From assembly GCA_964499015.1 (NCBI GenBank), contig CAZCJA010000001.1, positions 8,573 through 72,572 on the forward strand: a stretch of 64,000 nt of DNA. Direction: 5' to 3'. Source of the DNA: CAZCJA01 sp964499015 (GTDB lineage Bacteria; Elusimicrobiota; Elusimicrobia; F11). The notes under the pieces are model-generated. The model saw nothing but the letters and a program-made list of their open reading frames with translations. It was not told the DNA's origin and did no database searches. Positions 51,471 through 62,337 of this stretch are shown here, piece by piece (position 1 is the first letter of the stretch; the number at the start of each line of letters is the position of its first letter). A program made the translations under genes and the position numbers.

Positions 51471-52640
51471 TTACCAGCGCAGCTTGCCGAGGCGACTGAT
51501 CGCTTCTTCCAGGCGGGGCTTCTCCACGGTCAGCGCGAAGCGCACATACCCTTCTCCCGACGGGCCGAAGCCGTTGCCGGGCGTGCACAACACGCCGGTG
51601 GTTTCCAAAATGTGCGACACCGTTTCCATCGACGTCAGGCCGTTCGGCGTTTTCGCCCAAACGTAAAACGTCGCATCCGGCGTGTTCAAATCCCAGCCCA
51701 TCTTCTTCATCGCCGGCACGAACAAATCACGGCGTTCCTTGTAGAGCTTGCGCATGTCGTCCACGCACGATTGCGGGCCGTTCAGCGCGGCGATGCCCGC
51801 CGCCTGGACCACTTCGAAAACGCCCGAATCAAAATTGTCCTTCACGGTGGCCAACTGCTTGACCACGTCTTTGTTGCCGCAGATCCAGCCCAAGCGCCAA
51901 CCCGTCATGTTGTAGGTCTTCGACAGCGAATGAAACTCGACGCCGACGTCTTTGGCGCCCGGCGTTTCCAAGAAGGAAATCGGCGGTTGGCCGAAGTACA
52001 TTTCGGAATAGGCGTTATCATGCGCCACCACAATCTCATGTTCGCGCGCGAACTTCACCACTTTTTCAAAAAAAGATTTCTGCACGGTCGCGGACGTCGG
52101 ATTGTTGGGGTAGCCGATGAACATCAGGCTCGCGCTCTCGAGCACGCGCGCGGGAATGGCGTCCAGGTCCGGCAAGAACTGGTTCTCGCGCAGAAGCGGC
52201 ATGTTGTACACCTCGCCGTCGGCGAGAATCGTCGAGCCCTGATACACCGGATAGCCGGGGTCGGGCACGAGGACCACGTCTTTCGGGTCGATCACGGCCA
52301 GCGGCAAGTGGCCGATGCCTTCTTTGGAGCCGATCAGCGAATAAATTTCGGTGGCCGGGTCCAACTCCACGTTAAAACGGCGTTTCATAAAGGCCGCGAC
52401 GGCGTCGCGGAAATCTTTAAGGCCCGAACCGAACGGATATTTGTGGTGGCTCGGGTTGTCCATCGCTTTCTTGGCGGCTTCAATGATATGCGGGTGCGTC
52501 GGACGGTCCGGATCGCCCACGCCAAGCGAAATCAGGTCGACGCCGCGTTCGATCGCCGCTTTTTTCTTCTTGTCGACTTCGGCGAATAAATACGGCGGCA
52601 ATTTCTGCAGGCGCTGGCTTAAAGACGATCGGACTTTCAT
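51471..52640 (-). CDS. dapL: LL-diaminopimelate aminotransferase
   Basis: 389-aa PLP fold-type I aminotransferase that converts tetrahydrodipicolinate directly to LL-DAP with glutamate, bypassing dapD/dapC/dapE. PPYLFAEVDKKK at the start, GVGDPDRPTHPHI, GYPNNPTSA and the Lys in HSLSKTYNMTGWRLGW are visible. Assignment over other class I aminotransferases rests on these motifs and on sitting last in a lysA-dapF-dapA-dapB-dapL run. Its ATG shares one base with the dapB stop. Confidence 0.93.
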   Translation of the reverse strand: MKVRSSLSQRLQKLPPYLFAEVDKKKKAAIERGVDLISLGVGDPDRPTHPHIIEAAKKAMDNPSHHKYPFGSGLKDFRDAVAAFMKRRFNVELDPATEIYSLIGSKEGIGHLPLAVIDPKDVVLVPDPGYPVYQGSTILADGEVYNMPLLRENQFLPDLDAIPARVLESASLMFIGYPNNPTSATVQKSFFEKVVKFAREHEIVVAHDNAYSEMYFGQPPISFLETPGAKDVGVEFHSLSKTYNMTGWRLGWICGNKDVVKQLATVKDNFDSGVFEVVQAAGIAALNGPQSCVDDMRKLYKERRDLFVPAMKKMGWDLNTPDATFYVWAKTPNGLTSMETVSHILETTGVLCTPGNGFGPSGEGYVRFALTVEKPRLEEAISRLGKLRW

Positions 52641-53425
52641 TATTTCCCCTTTAAAACGTCGAGCATGCTGTAAAAACCGGGTTTCTTGCCGACGATCCAG
52701 GCGGCGGCTTCGAGCGCGCCGGAAGCGAAGGCGTCGCGCGAATGCGCGCGGTGCGTGAGTTCCAGGCGTTCGCCGCCCGTCGAAAGCATCACCGTGTGAT
52801 CGCCGACGATGTCGCCCGCACGGATCGACATGATGCCGATCTGCTTGTTCTTGCGTGCGCCGGTGAATCCTTTACGGCCGTAAACAAAATCCTTGGGCGA
52901 GCGGCCGGAAGCTTCGGCGGCGATTTCAGCCAGGCGCATCGCGGTGCCGGAGGGCGCGTCTTTTTTCTGGTTGTGGTGCGCCTCGATGATTTCGAGGTCA
53001 TATGTTTTGAGCGCGCGCGCGGCTTCCGCGACAAGGCGGAACAGCGCGTTCACGCCGACGCTCATGTTCGGCGAGAAAACGATCGGAATGCGTTTGGAAA
53101 TTTGTCGCAGCTTCTTCAAGGCCGGCGGCTTAAGACCCGTCGTACCGATAACCAGCGGCTTACGCTGGCTGGCCACTTGGATGGCGTTCTGAACCGTCCC
53201 TTCCACCGCACTAAAATCGATCACCGCGTCGGTTTTGGAAAGAATTTCATCGACAGAACCGACAACCGGCGCGTGCCCGGCCATAAAACGGCCGATGTTC
53301 GCGCTGTCCGGGCGTTCCACGCCCGCGATCAACTGGAACCGCGGATCATTCTCGGCCAAAGCCGCGATGCGCTGGCCCATGCGGCCGTTTGAACCGATGA
53401 GGGCGAGACGAATCGATTTCTTCAT
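52640..53425 (-). CDS. dapB: 4-Hydroxy-tetrahydrodipicolinate reductase
   Basis: 261 aa. Nucleotide-binding GSNGRMGQRI at the N-terminus, DFSAVEGT, and the catalytic motif EAHHNQKKDAPSGTA. Reduces the DapA product with NAD(P)H. One-base overlaps with dapA and dapL. Confidence 0.96.
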   Translation of the reverse strand: MKKSIRLALIGSNGRMGQRIAALAENDPRFQLIAGVERPDSANIGRFMAGHAPVVGSVDEILSKTDAVIDFSAVEGTVQNAIQVASQRKPLVIGTTGLKPPALKKLRQISKRIPIVFSPNMSVGVNALFRLVAEAARALKTYDLEIIEAHHNQKKDAPSGTAMRLAEIAAEASGRSPKDFVYGRKGFTGARKNKQIGIMSIRAGDIVGDHTVMLSTGGERLELTHRAHSRDAFASGALEAAAWIVGKKPGFYSMLDVLKGK

Positions 53426-54303
53426 TACAGGATCCCGTATTTCTTCATTTCGGCTTTGAGTTTTTTGCGCGTGTCGGCGCCGATGCTGACCATCGGCAGG
53501 CGCAGGCTTTCATCGTTGATCAAACCCATCTCTTTCATCGCCGCTTTCACCGGCGCAGGGTTGGTTTCGATGAAGAGGCTCTTGATCAGCGGATAAAGTT
53601 TTTGGTGAATCAGCTGCGCTTCGTCAAAGCGTTCGTCCAGGCCCATGCTGCACAAGCGCGCGATGTCTTTGGGCACGATGTTCGCGGCCACCGAGATCAC
53701 GCCGGTCGCGCCGAGCGCCATGAGCGGCAAGGTCAGCGAGTCGTCGCCGGAGATGATGCAGAATTTATCGCCGCACGCCGCACGGATTTCTGTCGCCATG
53801 TCCATGCTGCCGGTCGATTCTTTCACGCCAACGATGCGTTTGGAGGCGCTGGCCATCTCGGCGATGGTTGAGGCCTGCAGTTGAACGCTCGAGCGTGACG
53901 GGATGTTGTAGAGCATGATCGGGATGTCGACCGCTTTGGCGATCGCCAGGAAATGCGCTTTCAGACCGGCCTGCGTCGGCTTGTTGTAATAGGGATTCAC
54001 GGACAGCACCGCGTCCGCGCCGAGTTCTTTGGCCTCGCGAGTCAATGCAATGGCTTCGGCGGTGGAGTTGGAGCCCGCGCCCGCAATGACCGGAGCGCGG
54101 CCTTTGACGGTTTTAACCACGACTTCAATGACGCGCGCATGCTCTTTGTAGTCGAGCGTGGCGGATTCGCCGGTGGTCCCGACGGGAACAAAGCCTGCGG
54201 TCCCTTCGCTCAAGTGCCATTCCACAAGCTCGCGCAGTTTTTTCTCGTCGACGCGTCCCGAACGGAACGGCGTGACCAAAGCGACAAATGATCCTCTAAA
54301 CAT
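53425..54303 (-). CDS. dapA: 4-Hydroxy-tetrahydrodipicolinate synthase
   Basis: 292-aa TIM-barrel aldolase condensing pyruvate with aspartate semialdehyde. GTTGESATL, the Tyr of MLYNIPSRSS (a Ser replaces the more common Gly), and the Schiff-base Lys in VGVKESTGS are present. Overlaps dapF by 8 nt. Confidence 0.96.
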   Translation of the reverse strand: MFRGSFVALVTPFRSGRVDEKKLRELVEWHLSEGTAGFVPVGTTGESATLDYKEHARVIEVVVKTVKGRAPVIAGAGSNSTAEAIALTREAKELGADAVLSVNPYYNKPTQAGLKAHFLAIAKAVDIPIMLYNIPSRSSVQLQASTIAEMASASKRIVGVKESTGSMDMATEIRAACGDKFCIISGDDSLTLPLMALGATGVISVAANIVPKDIARLCSMGLDERFDEAQLIHQKLYPLIKSLFIETNPAPVKAAMKEMGLINDESLRLPMVSIGADTRKKLKAEMKKYGIL

Positions 54304-55117
54304 AAAACTCTCCCTCGTACGAAATTTCAGCGGGTCCGGTTAATTGAACGTTGCCGTCCGCGGCCCACGTGGCTTTCAACTGTCCGCCCGGCAAATCAAT
54401 GGCAAGCGACGACGCCGTTTTGCCGATGCGCGCGCCGGCCACCATAATGGCGCAAGCGCCGGTGCCGCAGGCCAGCGTCTCGCCCGCGCCGCGTTCCCAC
54501 ACCCGCGCGCGCACATGGTTTTTGCTCAAAACTTGCACGAACTCCACGTTCACCCGGTTCGGAAAGAACGGATGGTTCTCGATCAGCGGGCCATAGGTCG
54601 CAACCGGGAAGTTTTTAACATCATTCACATAGATCACGCAATGCGGATTTCCCATCGAGACCGCGTGAATTTTAAAGGTTTTCCCGCCGGCTTTCAGCGG
54701 ACGGCTCACGATCTCGCCCGTCCCGCGCGTCGGAATTTTCTTTCCGTCGAGAATGGGCCGGCCCATGTTCACGGTGATGCGCCCGCCGCCGACATTAATG
54801 CCGATCACGCCCGCTTTGGTCTGAAACGAAAAATCTTTCCTGACGCCGCGCACGCCGTGCAGGTACGCGCCGGCCGCGCGCGCGCCGTTGCCGCACATTT
54901 CCGCGGTGGAGCCGTCGGAATTATAGAAGCTCAATTTGTATGACGACGCGTTTTTCCCGCGCTCGAGAACCAGCATTTGATCGCCGCCGATTCCAAAATG
55001 GCGGTCGAGCATTTTGCGGGCGAGCGCCGGCGTGACGGCCGCCTTCGTCGACAAGCGATCGATGAAAACAAAGTCGTTTCCGGCCCCGTTCATTTTGATG
55101 AATTTAATTTTCTTCAT
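54296..55117 (-). CDS. dapF: Diaminopimelate epimerase
   Basis: 273 aa. Cofactor-independent racemase with both catalytic cysteines, in EMCGNGARAAG and ACGTGACA, and the N-terminal KMNGAGNDFVFID. Converts LL- to meso-DAP for peptidoglycan and lysine. The start overlaps the lysA stop by 4 nt. Confidence 0.97.
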   Translation of the reverse strand: MKKIKFIKMNGAGNDFVFIDRLSTKAAVTPALARKMLDRHFGIGGDQMLVLERGKNASSYKLSFYNSDGSTAEMCGNGARAAGAYLHGVRGVRKDFSFQTKAGVIGINVGGGRITVNMGRPILDGKKIPTRGTGEIVSRPLKAGGKTFKIHAVSMGNPHCVIYVNDVKNFPVATYGPLIENHPFFPNRVNVEFVQVLSKNHVRARVWERGAGETLACGTGACAIMVAGARIGKTASSLAIDLPGGQLKATWAADGNVQLTGPAEISYEGEFYV

Positions 55118-56376
55118 TTAAGAGAGTTGGGAATCCGTTCGCCGCGGATTAAATCCGAGAACGTTTCGCGGCTGCGCACCAGTTCCGCTTTACGGCCCGA
55201 GACCAGCACCTCCGCCGCGCGCGGACGCGCGTTGTACTGCGAGCTCATGGCGAAACCATAGGCGCCGGCGGTCAAAATCGCCAAAGTATCGCCCTGGTTC
55301 GGCAAGACCATTTCCCGGCCCCGCGCCAAATAGTCGCCCGATTCGCACACCGGCCCGACCACGTCGGCGATCAGCTTTTTGCCGGTCCGTTTGCGCGCGA
55401 ACACGATTTCGTGATAGGCGTCGTAAAGGGCCGGGCGCGCCAAATCGTTCATAGCGGCGTCCACGATCACAAAATGTTTGCGGCCCGCGTCTTTGCGGTA
55501 CAAAACTTTTGTCACGAGCATGCCGGCCTGCGCGATCAGCGAGCGGCCCGGCTCCAAGAACAGCGTCAAACTGTGCTTTTGCAAAGGCGGCAAAAGGACC
55601 TTGGCCAAATCCGCCGGCGTATCGGGGTTTTCCCCGTTGTAATCCACGCCCAACCCGCCGCCCAGGTCCACAATTTCCAAATGCACGCCCACTTTGCGCA
55701 GGTCTTCGATCAAATTGATCAGCACGGAAACCGCTCGTTTGTACGGCGCCACGCGGGTGATCTGCGAGCCGATGTGCGACTGAATGCCCACGGCCCGCAA
55801 ATACGGCTGGCGCTTCGCCCATTGATAAAGCGGAAAAATGTTTTTGTAATAAACGCCGAATTTGTTTTCCGGCGTGCCGGTACTGATGTGCGGATGCCCG
55901 CCCGCGCGCACATCGGGGTTCACGCGGAGCGAAAATGCCGCCGCTTTTTTCAGCTTCGAGGCCACGTTGTTCAGCGCGACCAGCTCTTCCTGCGATTCGA
56001 CGTTGATCAAACGAATGCCGGAACGAATGGCGAACGCCAGTTCCTCTTCCGTTTTGCCGACGCCCGAAAAAATAATGTTTTGCGGCGCGAAACCGGCCAA
56101 GAGCGCGCGTTTCAGTTCGCCCGCCGACACCACGTCCGCACCGGCGCCGCGGCGTGCCAGCACGCGCGCCACCGCCAAATTGGGGTTGGCTTTCAGCGCG
56201 AAACAAACCAAATGCTGCAGCGGCGAAAACGCTTTTTCATAGGCGTCGAAACGGTCTTCGATGTCGCCGCGCGAGTAGACATAAAGCGGCGTTGCCCATT
56301 TTTTGGCGAGCGCCTCAATGGCGACGCCTTCCACGTGGAAAGAACCGCCGCGATACGAATAATGACGTGATTTCAT
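55114..56376 (-). CDS. lysA: Diaminopimelate decarboxylase
   Basis: 420-aa PLP alanine-racemase-fold enzyme making lysine from meso-DAP. PLP Lys in CFALKANPNLAV, GSQI at the phosphate site, GGGLGVDYNGE, EPGRSLIAQAG, and the second-subunit Cys in GPVCESGDYLA. 4-nt overlaps on both sides. Confidence 0.97.
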   Translation of the reverse strand: MKSRHYSYRGGSFHVEGVAIEALAKKWATPLYVYSRGDIEDRFDAYEKAFSPLQHLVCFALKANPNLAVARVLARRGAGADVVSAGELKRALLAGFAPQNIIFSGVGKTEEELAFAIRSGIRLINVESQEELVALNNVASKLKKAAAFSLRVNPDVRAGGHPHISTGTPENKFGVYYKNIFPLYQWAKRQPYLRAVGIQSHIGSQITRVAPYKRAVSVLINLIEDLRKVGVHLEIVDLGGGLGVDYNGENPDTPADLAKVLLPPLQKHSLTLFLEPGRSLIAQAGMLVTKVLYRKDAGRKHFVIVDAAMNDLARPALYDAYHEIVFARKRTGKKLIADVVGPVCESGDYLARGREMVLPNQGDTLAILTAGAYGFAMSSQYNARPRAAEVLVSGRKAELVRSRETFSDLIRGERIPNSLK

Positions 56377-57212
56377 TTCAAAATGTCCTTGAGCTGAGCG
56401 GCAAACCGCGCATCATCCTGCGACGGGTTGGCGCCGATGTAACGTTTCAACGCTTCGTAAAAGCGGATGGTTTCCTCTGAAACGCCTTTTTTCTTGAGAC
56501 CTTCAAAGCTTTTCGCGATCAAATCGTCCTGCCGTCCCAAAATCGACAAGTACGTCAGCCGCGCCCAATCGGCCGCCGGCGCGTCGCCCCCCGTTACTTC
56601 GTTGGCCGCCGCGGCAGCCTCGGAAAACTTCCCCTGCGCCTCAAAAACGAGGCTCAATTCCGCAAAAACGTCGTTTTGATTCTGACCGTACTCGAGGGCC
56701 GCGAGGAAATGCGTTTCGGCTTGTTCGTATCGGGCGAGCCGCCGGTCGAGACGGCCCAAGGCGAAGTGAACGGACGATTCACGGGGATTATACCGCAACG
56801 CCTTCGCATAGGAACCAACTGCTTTTTCAATTAAATCGGCCCGTTCGTACAATCCGGCCAGGTCCCGGTGGCGACGCCAGTTGCGCTTGTCGAACAGCGC
56901 CGCCTGTTCGTAGGACGTAAGAGCCTTGTCCAGCCGTCCGGACGACTCGTAACTTTTGCCCATATATAAGTGGATGTGCTTTTTTAACACGGTCGGCGGC
57001 CCGTAGCTCAGCGCGTTGTCAAACGCCTCGATCGCCTCGTCCCAGCGCCCTTCCTTGTAAAGCTGGGTGCCGAGATCGTTCAACAAAACGGCTCGCGCAC
57101 GGAAGTTGCGTTCCGGCGGAATGTCGGCCAATTTCTTCCGGATCTCTTCCACGCCGATCGCGCGGCAAACCGAGACCATCATAAACGATGCTAAAAATAG
57201 AACTGTTTTCAC
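56373..57212 (-). CDS. Exported TPR-repeat protein
   Basis: 279 aa from GTG 57212, which overlaps the patatin gene's TGA by 4 nt and gives a clean signal peptide (KTVLFLASFMMVSVCRA). The frame extends to 57287, but that start lacks a signal. At least five TPR units lie between residues 35 and 220 (WDEAIEAFDNALSYG, LDKALTSYEQAALF, YAKALRYNPRESSVHFALG, YEQAETHFLAALEYG, FSEAAAAANEV). Probably a periplasmic scaffold linked to the neighbouring TolC-like and patatin proteins. Confidence 0.78.
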   Translation of the reverse strand: MKTVLFLASFMMVSVCRAIGVEEIRKKLADIPPERNFRARAVLLNDLGTQLYKEGRWDEAIEAFDNALSYGPPTVLKKHIHLYMGKSYESSGRLDKALTSYEQAALFDKRNWRRHRDLAGLYERADLIEKAVGSYAKALRYNPRESSVHFALGRLDRRLARYEQAETHFLAALEYGQNQNDVFAELSLVFEAQGKFSEAAAAANEVTGGDAPAADWARLTYLSILGRQDDLIAKSFEGLKKKGVSEETIRFYEALKRYIGANPSQDDARFAAQLKDILK

Positions 57213-58159
57213 CTTGATCTCTGAATGAGCCGTTTTTTGAGTTCCAGCGCCTGGAGCCGCGCCTCGCGCAGGCCGGCCGCGATGCATTCCTGCGAGCGGT
57301 CGAGTTCCACCATCGACACGTCTCCCACATTGGGCTCGATCATGAAATCGGCGTCTTTGCGGCGCTCGAACATCATGGTGTCTTTCTGAATTTCGACCGA
57401 GCGCACCAAGGTTTTCAGCACCGTGTCGGCGTCTTTCATCTCCAGCTGGACCTTCGGCAGGACGGCCAGCACGAAATCATTGTCGTCGACCGCGATCAGG
57501 TTGGTCGGCAGGTTGTCGACCACGCCGCCGTCGACCAAAAAACGGTGGCGGTACGGCACCGGCTTGAACACGCCGGGGATGGTCGCGCTGGCGCGGGCCG
57601 CAAACGCCACCGGCCCTTCCTTAAACACCACTTTTTCGCCGGTGCGGATGTCGGTGGCGATGCAGACAAATGGAATTTTTAAATCGTGGAAGTACAGGCC
57701 GCCCAATTTTTTGTGCAGGTACGCTTCCATCTTGTTGGTGGAGAGGAGCTCGTCGGTCAAAATGAGTTTAAGCAGGCGAAAGCGCGAGAAGTCGGTCAAA
57801 TTTCTCCAGCCGATTTCCTGCGCCATCGATTCGATCTGATCCACCGAGAGTCCGGCCGCGTAAAGAGCGCCGATCAGCGCCCCGACGGAGACGCCGACGA
57901 TTTGGTCCACCGGAATGCGCTCCTGTTCCAACACGCGCAGCACGCCGATGTGGCTTAAGCCCCGCGCGCCGCCGCCGCCCAACACCAAAATCACACGCGG
58001 ACGTTTGCCCACGGGTTCGCGGCGAATGCGGTCCCACAAAATGTCCGCGGCTACGCGCTCGCTGGACGTGTGCGACGGCCACACCACATTCGCCCAGCCG
58101 AGCGGGCGGGCCAAGCCCGCGATCAGAATGGCCAAAAGGACGAAACGGCGAATGATCAT
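57209..58159 (-). CDS. Exported patatin-like phospholipase (RssA/PlpD type)
   Basis: 316 aa with an N-terminal signal peptide (FVLLAILIAGLARPLGWA). The patatin catalytic set is complete: oxyanion loop GGGGARGL, nucleophile elbow GVSVGA and the Asp in DGGVVDNLP. Hydrolyses membrane lipids, here probably in the periplasm or outer membrane. No PlpD-type barrel is attached. It overlaps the TolC-like gene by 4 nt, which suggests a shared envelope role. Confidence 0.9.
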   Translation of the reverse strand: MIIRRFVLLAILIAGLARPLGWANVVWPSHTSSERVAADILWDRIRREPVGKRPRVILVLGGGGARGLSHIGVLRVLEQERIPVDQIVGVSVGALIGALYAAGLSVDQIESMAQEIGWRNLTDFSRFRLLKLILTDELLSTNKMEAYLHKKLGGLYFHDLKIPFVCIATDIRTGEKVVFKEGPVAFAARASATIPGVFKPVPYRHRFLVDGGVVDNLPTNLIAVDDNDFVLAVLPKVQLEMKDADTVLKTLVRSVEIQKDTMMFERRKDADFMIEPNVGDVSMVELDRSQECIAAGLREARLQALELKKRLIQRSR

Positions 58160-59421
58160 TCCGGCTGCGGTCCGATGGATTTAGCGAGGAGCGCCGAGGC
58201 GATACTGCGCTCCACCTTGGCTTCGATGATGCCGAGTTCGGCGTGCATGTTCCACAACGCGTACTCGAGGCCCCCGCCCGTGCGGCTCTGACGGATGGAC
58301 TGGGTTTCGTTGCGGCGGCGGTCGAGTTCGTCGGTCCAAAAACGGAAATCTTCATAGGCGCTGCGCACGTCGCGTTCCACCTGGTCTTCAATCTGCACGC
58401 GGCGCAGGCGGCCTTGGTCGGCGCGAAAGCGGCTCTCGCGCACGCGGGCCAAATTGGCGAAGCCGTCAAAAATCGGAATGTTCATGGACAACACCGCGTT
58501 CCAGTTGCTGTTTTCGGTGACCGGCAATTCGTTGTTGCGGACTTCGTAGGCGCCACCCAAGAGAAACACCGGGTAGCGTTCGGCCAGCGACAGGCTGACA
58601 GCCAGGCGGTCGACTTCCTGCTGGAATTGAATGGCGCGCAGCTCCGTGCGGTTCTGCTTGGCCCAGGAAAGCGCGCGCTGCAAATCCACCGGCGCTTCTC
58701 CCACGTTGTCCAAGTCGCCAACGACGCGGACTTCCGTGAACAGCTCCGCCCCCATCGCTTCCAAATAGTCGTATTTGGTCTCGCGCAGCTGTTTCTGCAG
58801 GGCGGCTATATGACGGCGCAATTCCGCCTTGGCCGAGAGTGCGGCGAAATTGGAGGGCTGGCGCTCGACGGCCTTGATCGCCTCCAGGTAAATCTTTTCT
58901 TTTTCCTGCAGTCCCAACAGCGCATAGAACGCCCGCGCCACGTTCAGTTTTATCTCTTCGCGCAGGGCGACGTGAGAACTTGAGGCGCGCTCCAAGTTGG
59001 CGCGCGACAACTGATACGTCGAACCGATACGTCCGCCCGCCCACAGCGTCTGGCGAAAACCGATGCGCCCCAGGTACAAATCGTCGGCCAGCGGGTTGCC
59101 GCGCGTGCCGTTCGAGTTCGGGATCGGCGCTTCGAGCACGACGTTGCCGAGTTCCGCCGCGGTGACACCCAGCGTTTCGTTGCGGTAGCGGATGTAATTT
59201 AAATTGAGATTAACGTTCGGATAGAACAGGGATTTGGCTTGGCGGACTTTGACGCGCGCAATCGATACGTCTTGCTGGGCGCTCAACAGGTGCGGGTTGG
59301 AGCGCCAGGCGCGCTCAACGCTTTCTTCGAAGGTGAGGACGGCCGGCTCGTACGCCGGCGGCGCCGCGAACGAAGCCGCGGGTAACAACAATGCCACGAG
59401 GAGGTACAAACGGCCTTTCAT
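58156..59421 (-). CDS. TolC-family outer-membrane efflux protein
   Basis: 421 aa with signal peptide 1-19 (cut after SFA). The outer-membrane-factor repeat is visible twice: LTFEESVERAWRSNPHLLSAQQDVSIARVKVRQAKS near the start, and VDLQRALSWAKQNRTELRAIQFQQEVDRLAVSLSLAERYP in the middle, each followed by barrel strands. Forms the exit duct for tripartite efflux or type I secretion. No pump or adaptor gene adjoins it; the only adaptor-like sequence here is inside the giant protein. It begins 18 bp after argH. Confidence 0.9.
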   Translation of the reverse strand: MKGRLYLLVALLLPAASFAAPPAYEPAVLTFEESVERAWRSNPHLLSAQQDVSIARVKVRQAKSLFYPNVNLNLNYIRYRNETLGVTAAELGNVVLEAPIPNSNGTRGNPLADDLYLGRIGFRQTLWAGGRIGSTYQLSRANLERASSSHVALREEIKLNVARAFYALLGLQEKEKIYLEAIKAVERQPSNFAALSAKAELRRHIAALQKQLRETKYDYLEAMGAELFTEVRVVGDLDNVGEAPVDLQRALSWAKQNRTELRAIQFQQEVDRLAVSLSLAERYPVFLLGGAYEVRNNELPVTENSNWNAVLSMNIPIFDGFANLARVRESRFRADQGRLRRVQIEDQVERDVRSAYEDFRFWTDELDRRRNETQSIRQSRTGGGLEYALWNMHAELGIIEAKVERSIASALLAKSIGPQPE

Positions 59422-59439
59422 GCGGCACCCTTTTGCCTG

Positions 59440-60770
59440 TTATCGAATGGAACGGCGCAGCTTGCTTAGTTGGCGCTCGACGCTTTTCGGCGAGGTTCCG
59501 CCGTAGGAGGTCTTGGCGCGCACAACGGTTTCCGGCGTGAGCAGGCCCAGCGCCGTTTTATCGAACATCGGGTGGAAGCGGCGCAGCTCCTGCAACGAAA
59601 GCTGGTTGAAACGAACGCCTTTCTCGTGGCAGTAGGCCACGATCTGGCGGACGACGCCGTGCGCCGCGCGGAACGGAACGCCACGGACCGCAAGAAAATC
59701 GGCGAGCTCGGTGGCGGAAAGGAAACCGCGTTCGAGCGAAAGTTTGATGATGTGTTCCTTCAACGTCATCGAATTGATCATCGGCGCCATCACGGACAAG
59801 CAGCCCATCACGGTCTCGGCGGCGTCGAACACCGGCGGTTTGTCTTCCTGCAGATCGCGGTTGTAAGCGAGCGGCAGGCCCTTCAAAATCGTGAGCAAAG
59901 CCACGAGCGAACCGTACACGCGGCCCGTTTCCCCACGAACGATTTCGGCCACGTCCGGGTTGCGCTTCTGCGGCATGATCGAGGAACCGGAGGTAAATTC
60001 CTCCGACAACACAATGAACGAAAACTCTTCCGACGACCAGATGACCATTTCTTCGGCGAAACGCGACAGGTTGGACATAAGGATCGCGCAGGCGGACAAA
60101 AATTCGACGGCAACGTCGCGGCTGGCGGTGGAATCAATCGAGTTTTCGCTGATGGCCTTAAAGCCCAGGCGGCGCGCCACGAACTGGCGGTCGATCGGGA
60201 ACGAGGTTCCGGCCAAGGCGGCGCTGCCGAGCGGCAGGACGTCGAGGCGTTTCAATGCGTCCTCAAAACGGCCGCGGTCGCGCTCGAGCATCCAGGCGTA
60301 GGCGAGAACGTGATGCGCGAACAAAATGGGTTGGGCGTGCTGAAGGTGCGTAAAGCCGGGCATGACCACGTGCTTGTAGCGCGTGGCCACGTCGATAATG
60401 GCTTTCTCCACGCGGGCGATTTCCTGCAGGATGATTTTCGCGCTGGCGCGGAGGTAAAGGTAAAGGTCGGTGGCGACCTGGTCGTTGCGGCTGCGGCCCG
60501 TGTGCAGTTTCCGGCCGGCATCGCCGGTGCGGCGGATCAGTTCGCGCTCGAGCGCGAAGTGAATGTCTTCATCCGGCGGCAGCTGCCAGCCCGCTTCGAT
60601 GTCGCGCATAATCGAATTCAGGCCTTTGATGATTTTCTTAACGTCTTGGGCCGGGACGATTTTTTTGCGGGCGAGCATTTCCGCGTGCGCAATCGACCCT
60701 TGAATGTCGTACGGGGCCAGACGAACGTCGAAATGAAAGGAACCGATGAATTCCTGGGGCGTGCGGCGTT

Positions 60771-60774
<4 letters not shown>
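59440..60774 (-). CDS. argH: Argininosuccinate lyase
   Basis: 444 aa, last step of arginine synthesis. Motifs: HTGRSRNDQVATDLYLYLR, HLQHAQPILFAHH, the catalytic Ser loop GSSIMPQKRNPDVAE, and STASRDVAVEFLSA. Normal length. Its ATG overlaps the argG stop by 4 nt. Confidence 0.97.
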
Positions 60775-61985
<1,211 letters not shown>

Positions 61986-62001
61986 AAAGAGAGGAGGCCT
62001 T

Positions 62002-62259
62002 TTAAGGTTGACGAGATAAAATTTCGATGAGGATGGCCGTTGTGGCCAAGACGGTGGCGTGGATCTGATCGGCCTGATCGTTGTAAATGGCCTGGTTCAT
62101 CTTCGCCGACACCTGATCGAACTTCCAGCGCAGGTCTTTGATGTTTTGGGCCGACAAATTTTCGGTTTGGCGGAGCTTCTCCACAGCAACTTTGACGTCG
62201 CTGAGAACTTTGGATAACTCGCGTATCTGGGCGGAACTGGTTTGCGTGTTTTCTGCCAT
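62002..62259 (-). CDS. Small coiled-coil protein of unknown function
   Basis: 85 aa from ATG 62259, with GAGGAG at 62266-62271 six bases upstream; the longer frame extending to 62721 lies over the convergent flavoprotein gene and is not supported. The sequence is helical with heptad-like spacing (IRELSKVLSDVKVAVEKLRQ, IKDLRWKFDQVSAKMNQAI) and ends in a hydrophobic helix (IHATVLATTAILIEIL). It lies 16 bp upstream of argG on the same strand. No family recognised. Confidence 0.65.
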   Translation of the reverse strand: MAENTQTSSAQIRELSKVLSDVKVAVEKLRQTENLSAQNIKDLRWKFDQVSAKMNQAIYNDQADQIHATVLATTAILIEILSRQP

Positions 62260-62301
62260 GGCCATCTCCTCGGAAAATGGTGTGAGAACATACATTTTTT
62301 T

Positions 62302-62330
62302 TTGCTCAAGGAACAGTACTTGGCTACAAT
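62302..62330 (+). promoter_or_regulatory. Promoter of the E3-like gene, leaderless type
   Basis: TTGCTC at 62302-62307 and TACAAT at 62325-62330 with a 17-bp spacer. The GTG start lies seven bases after the -10, so the transcript would begin at or beside the start codon. Confidence 0.55.
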
Positions 62331-62337
62331 CCGCGGC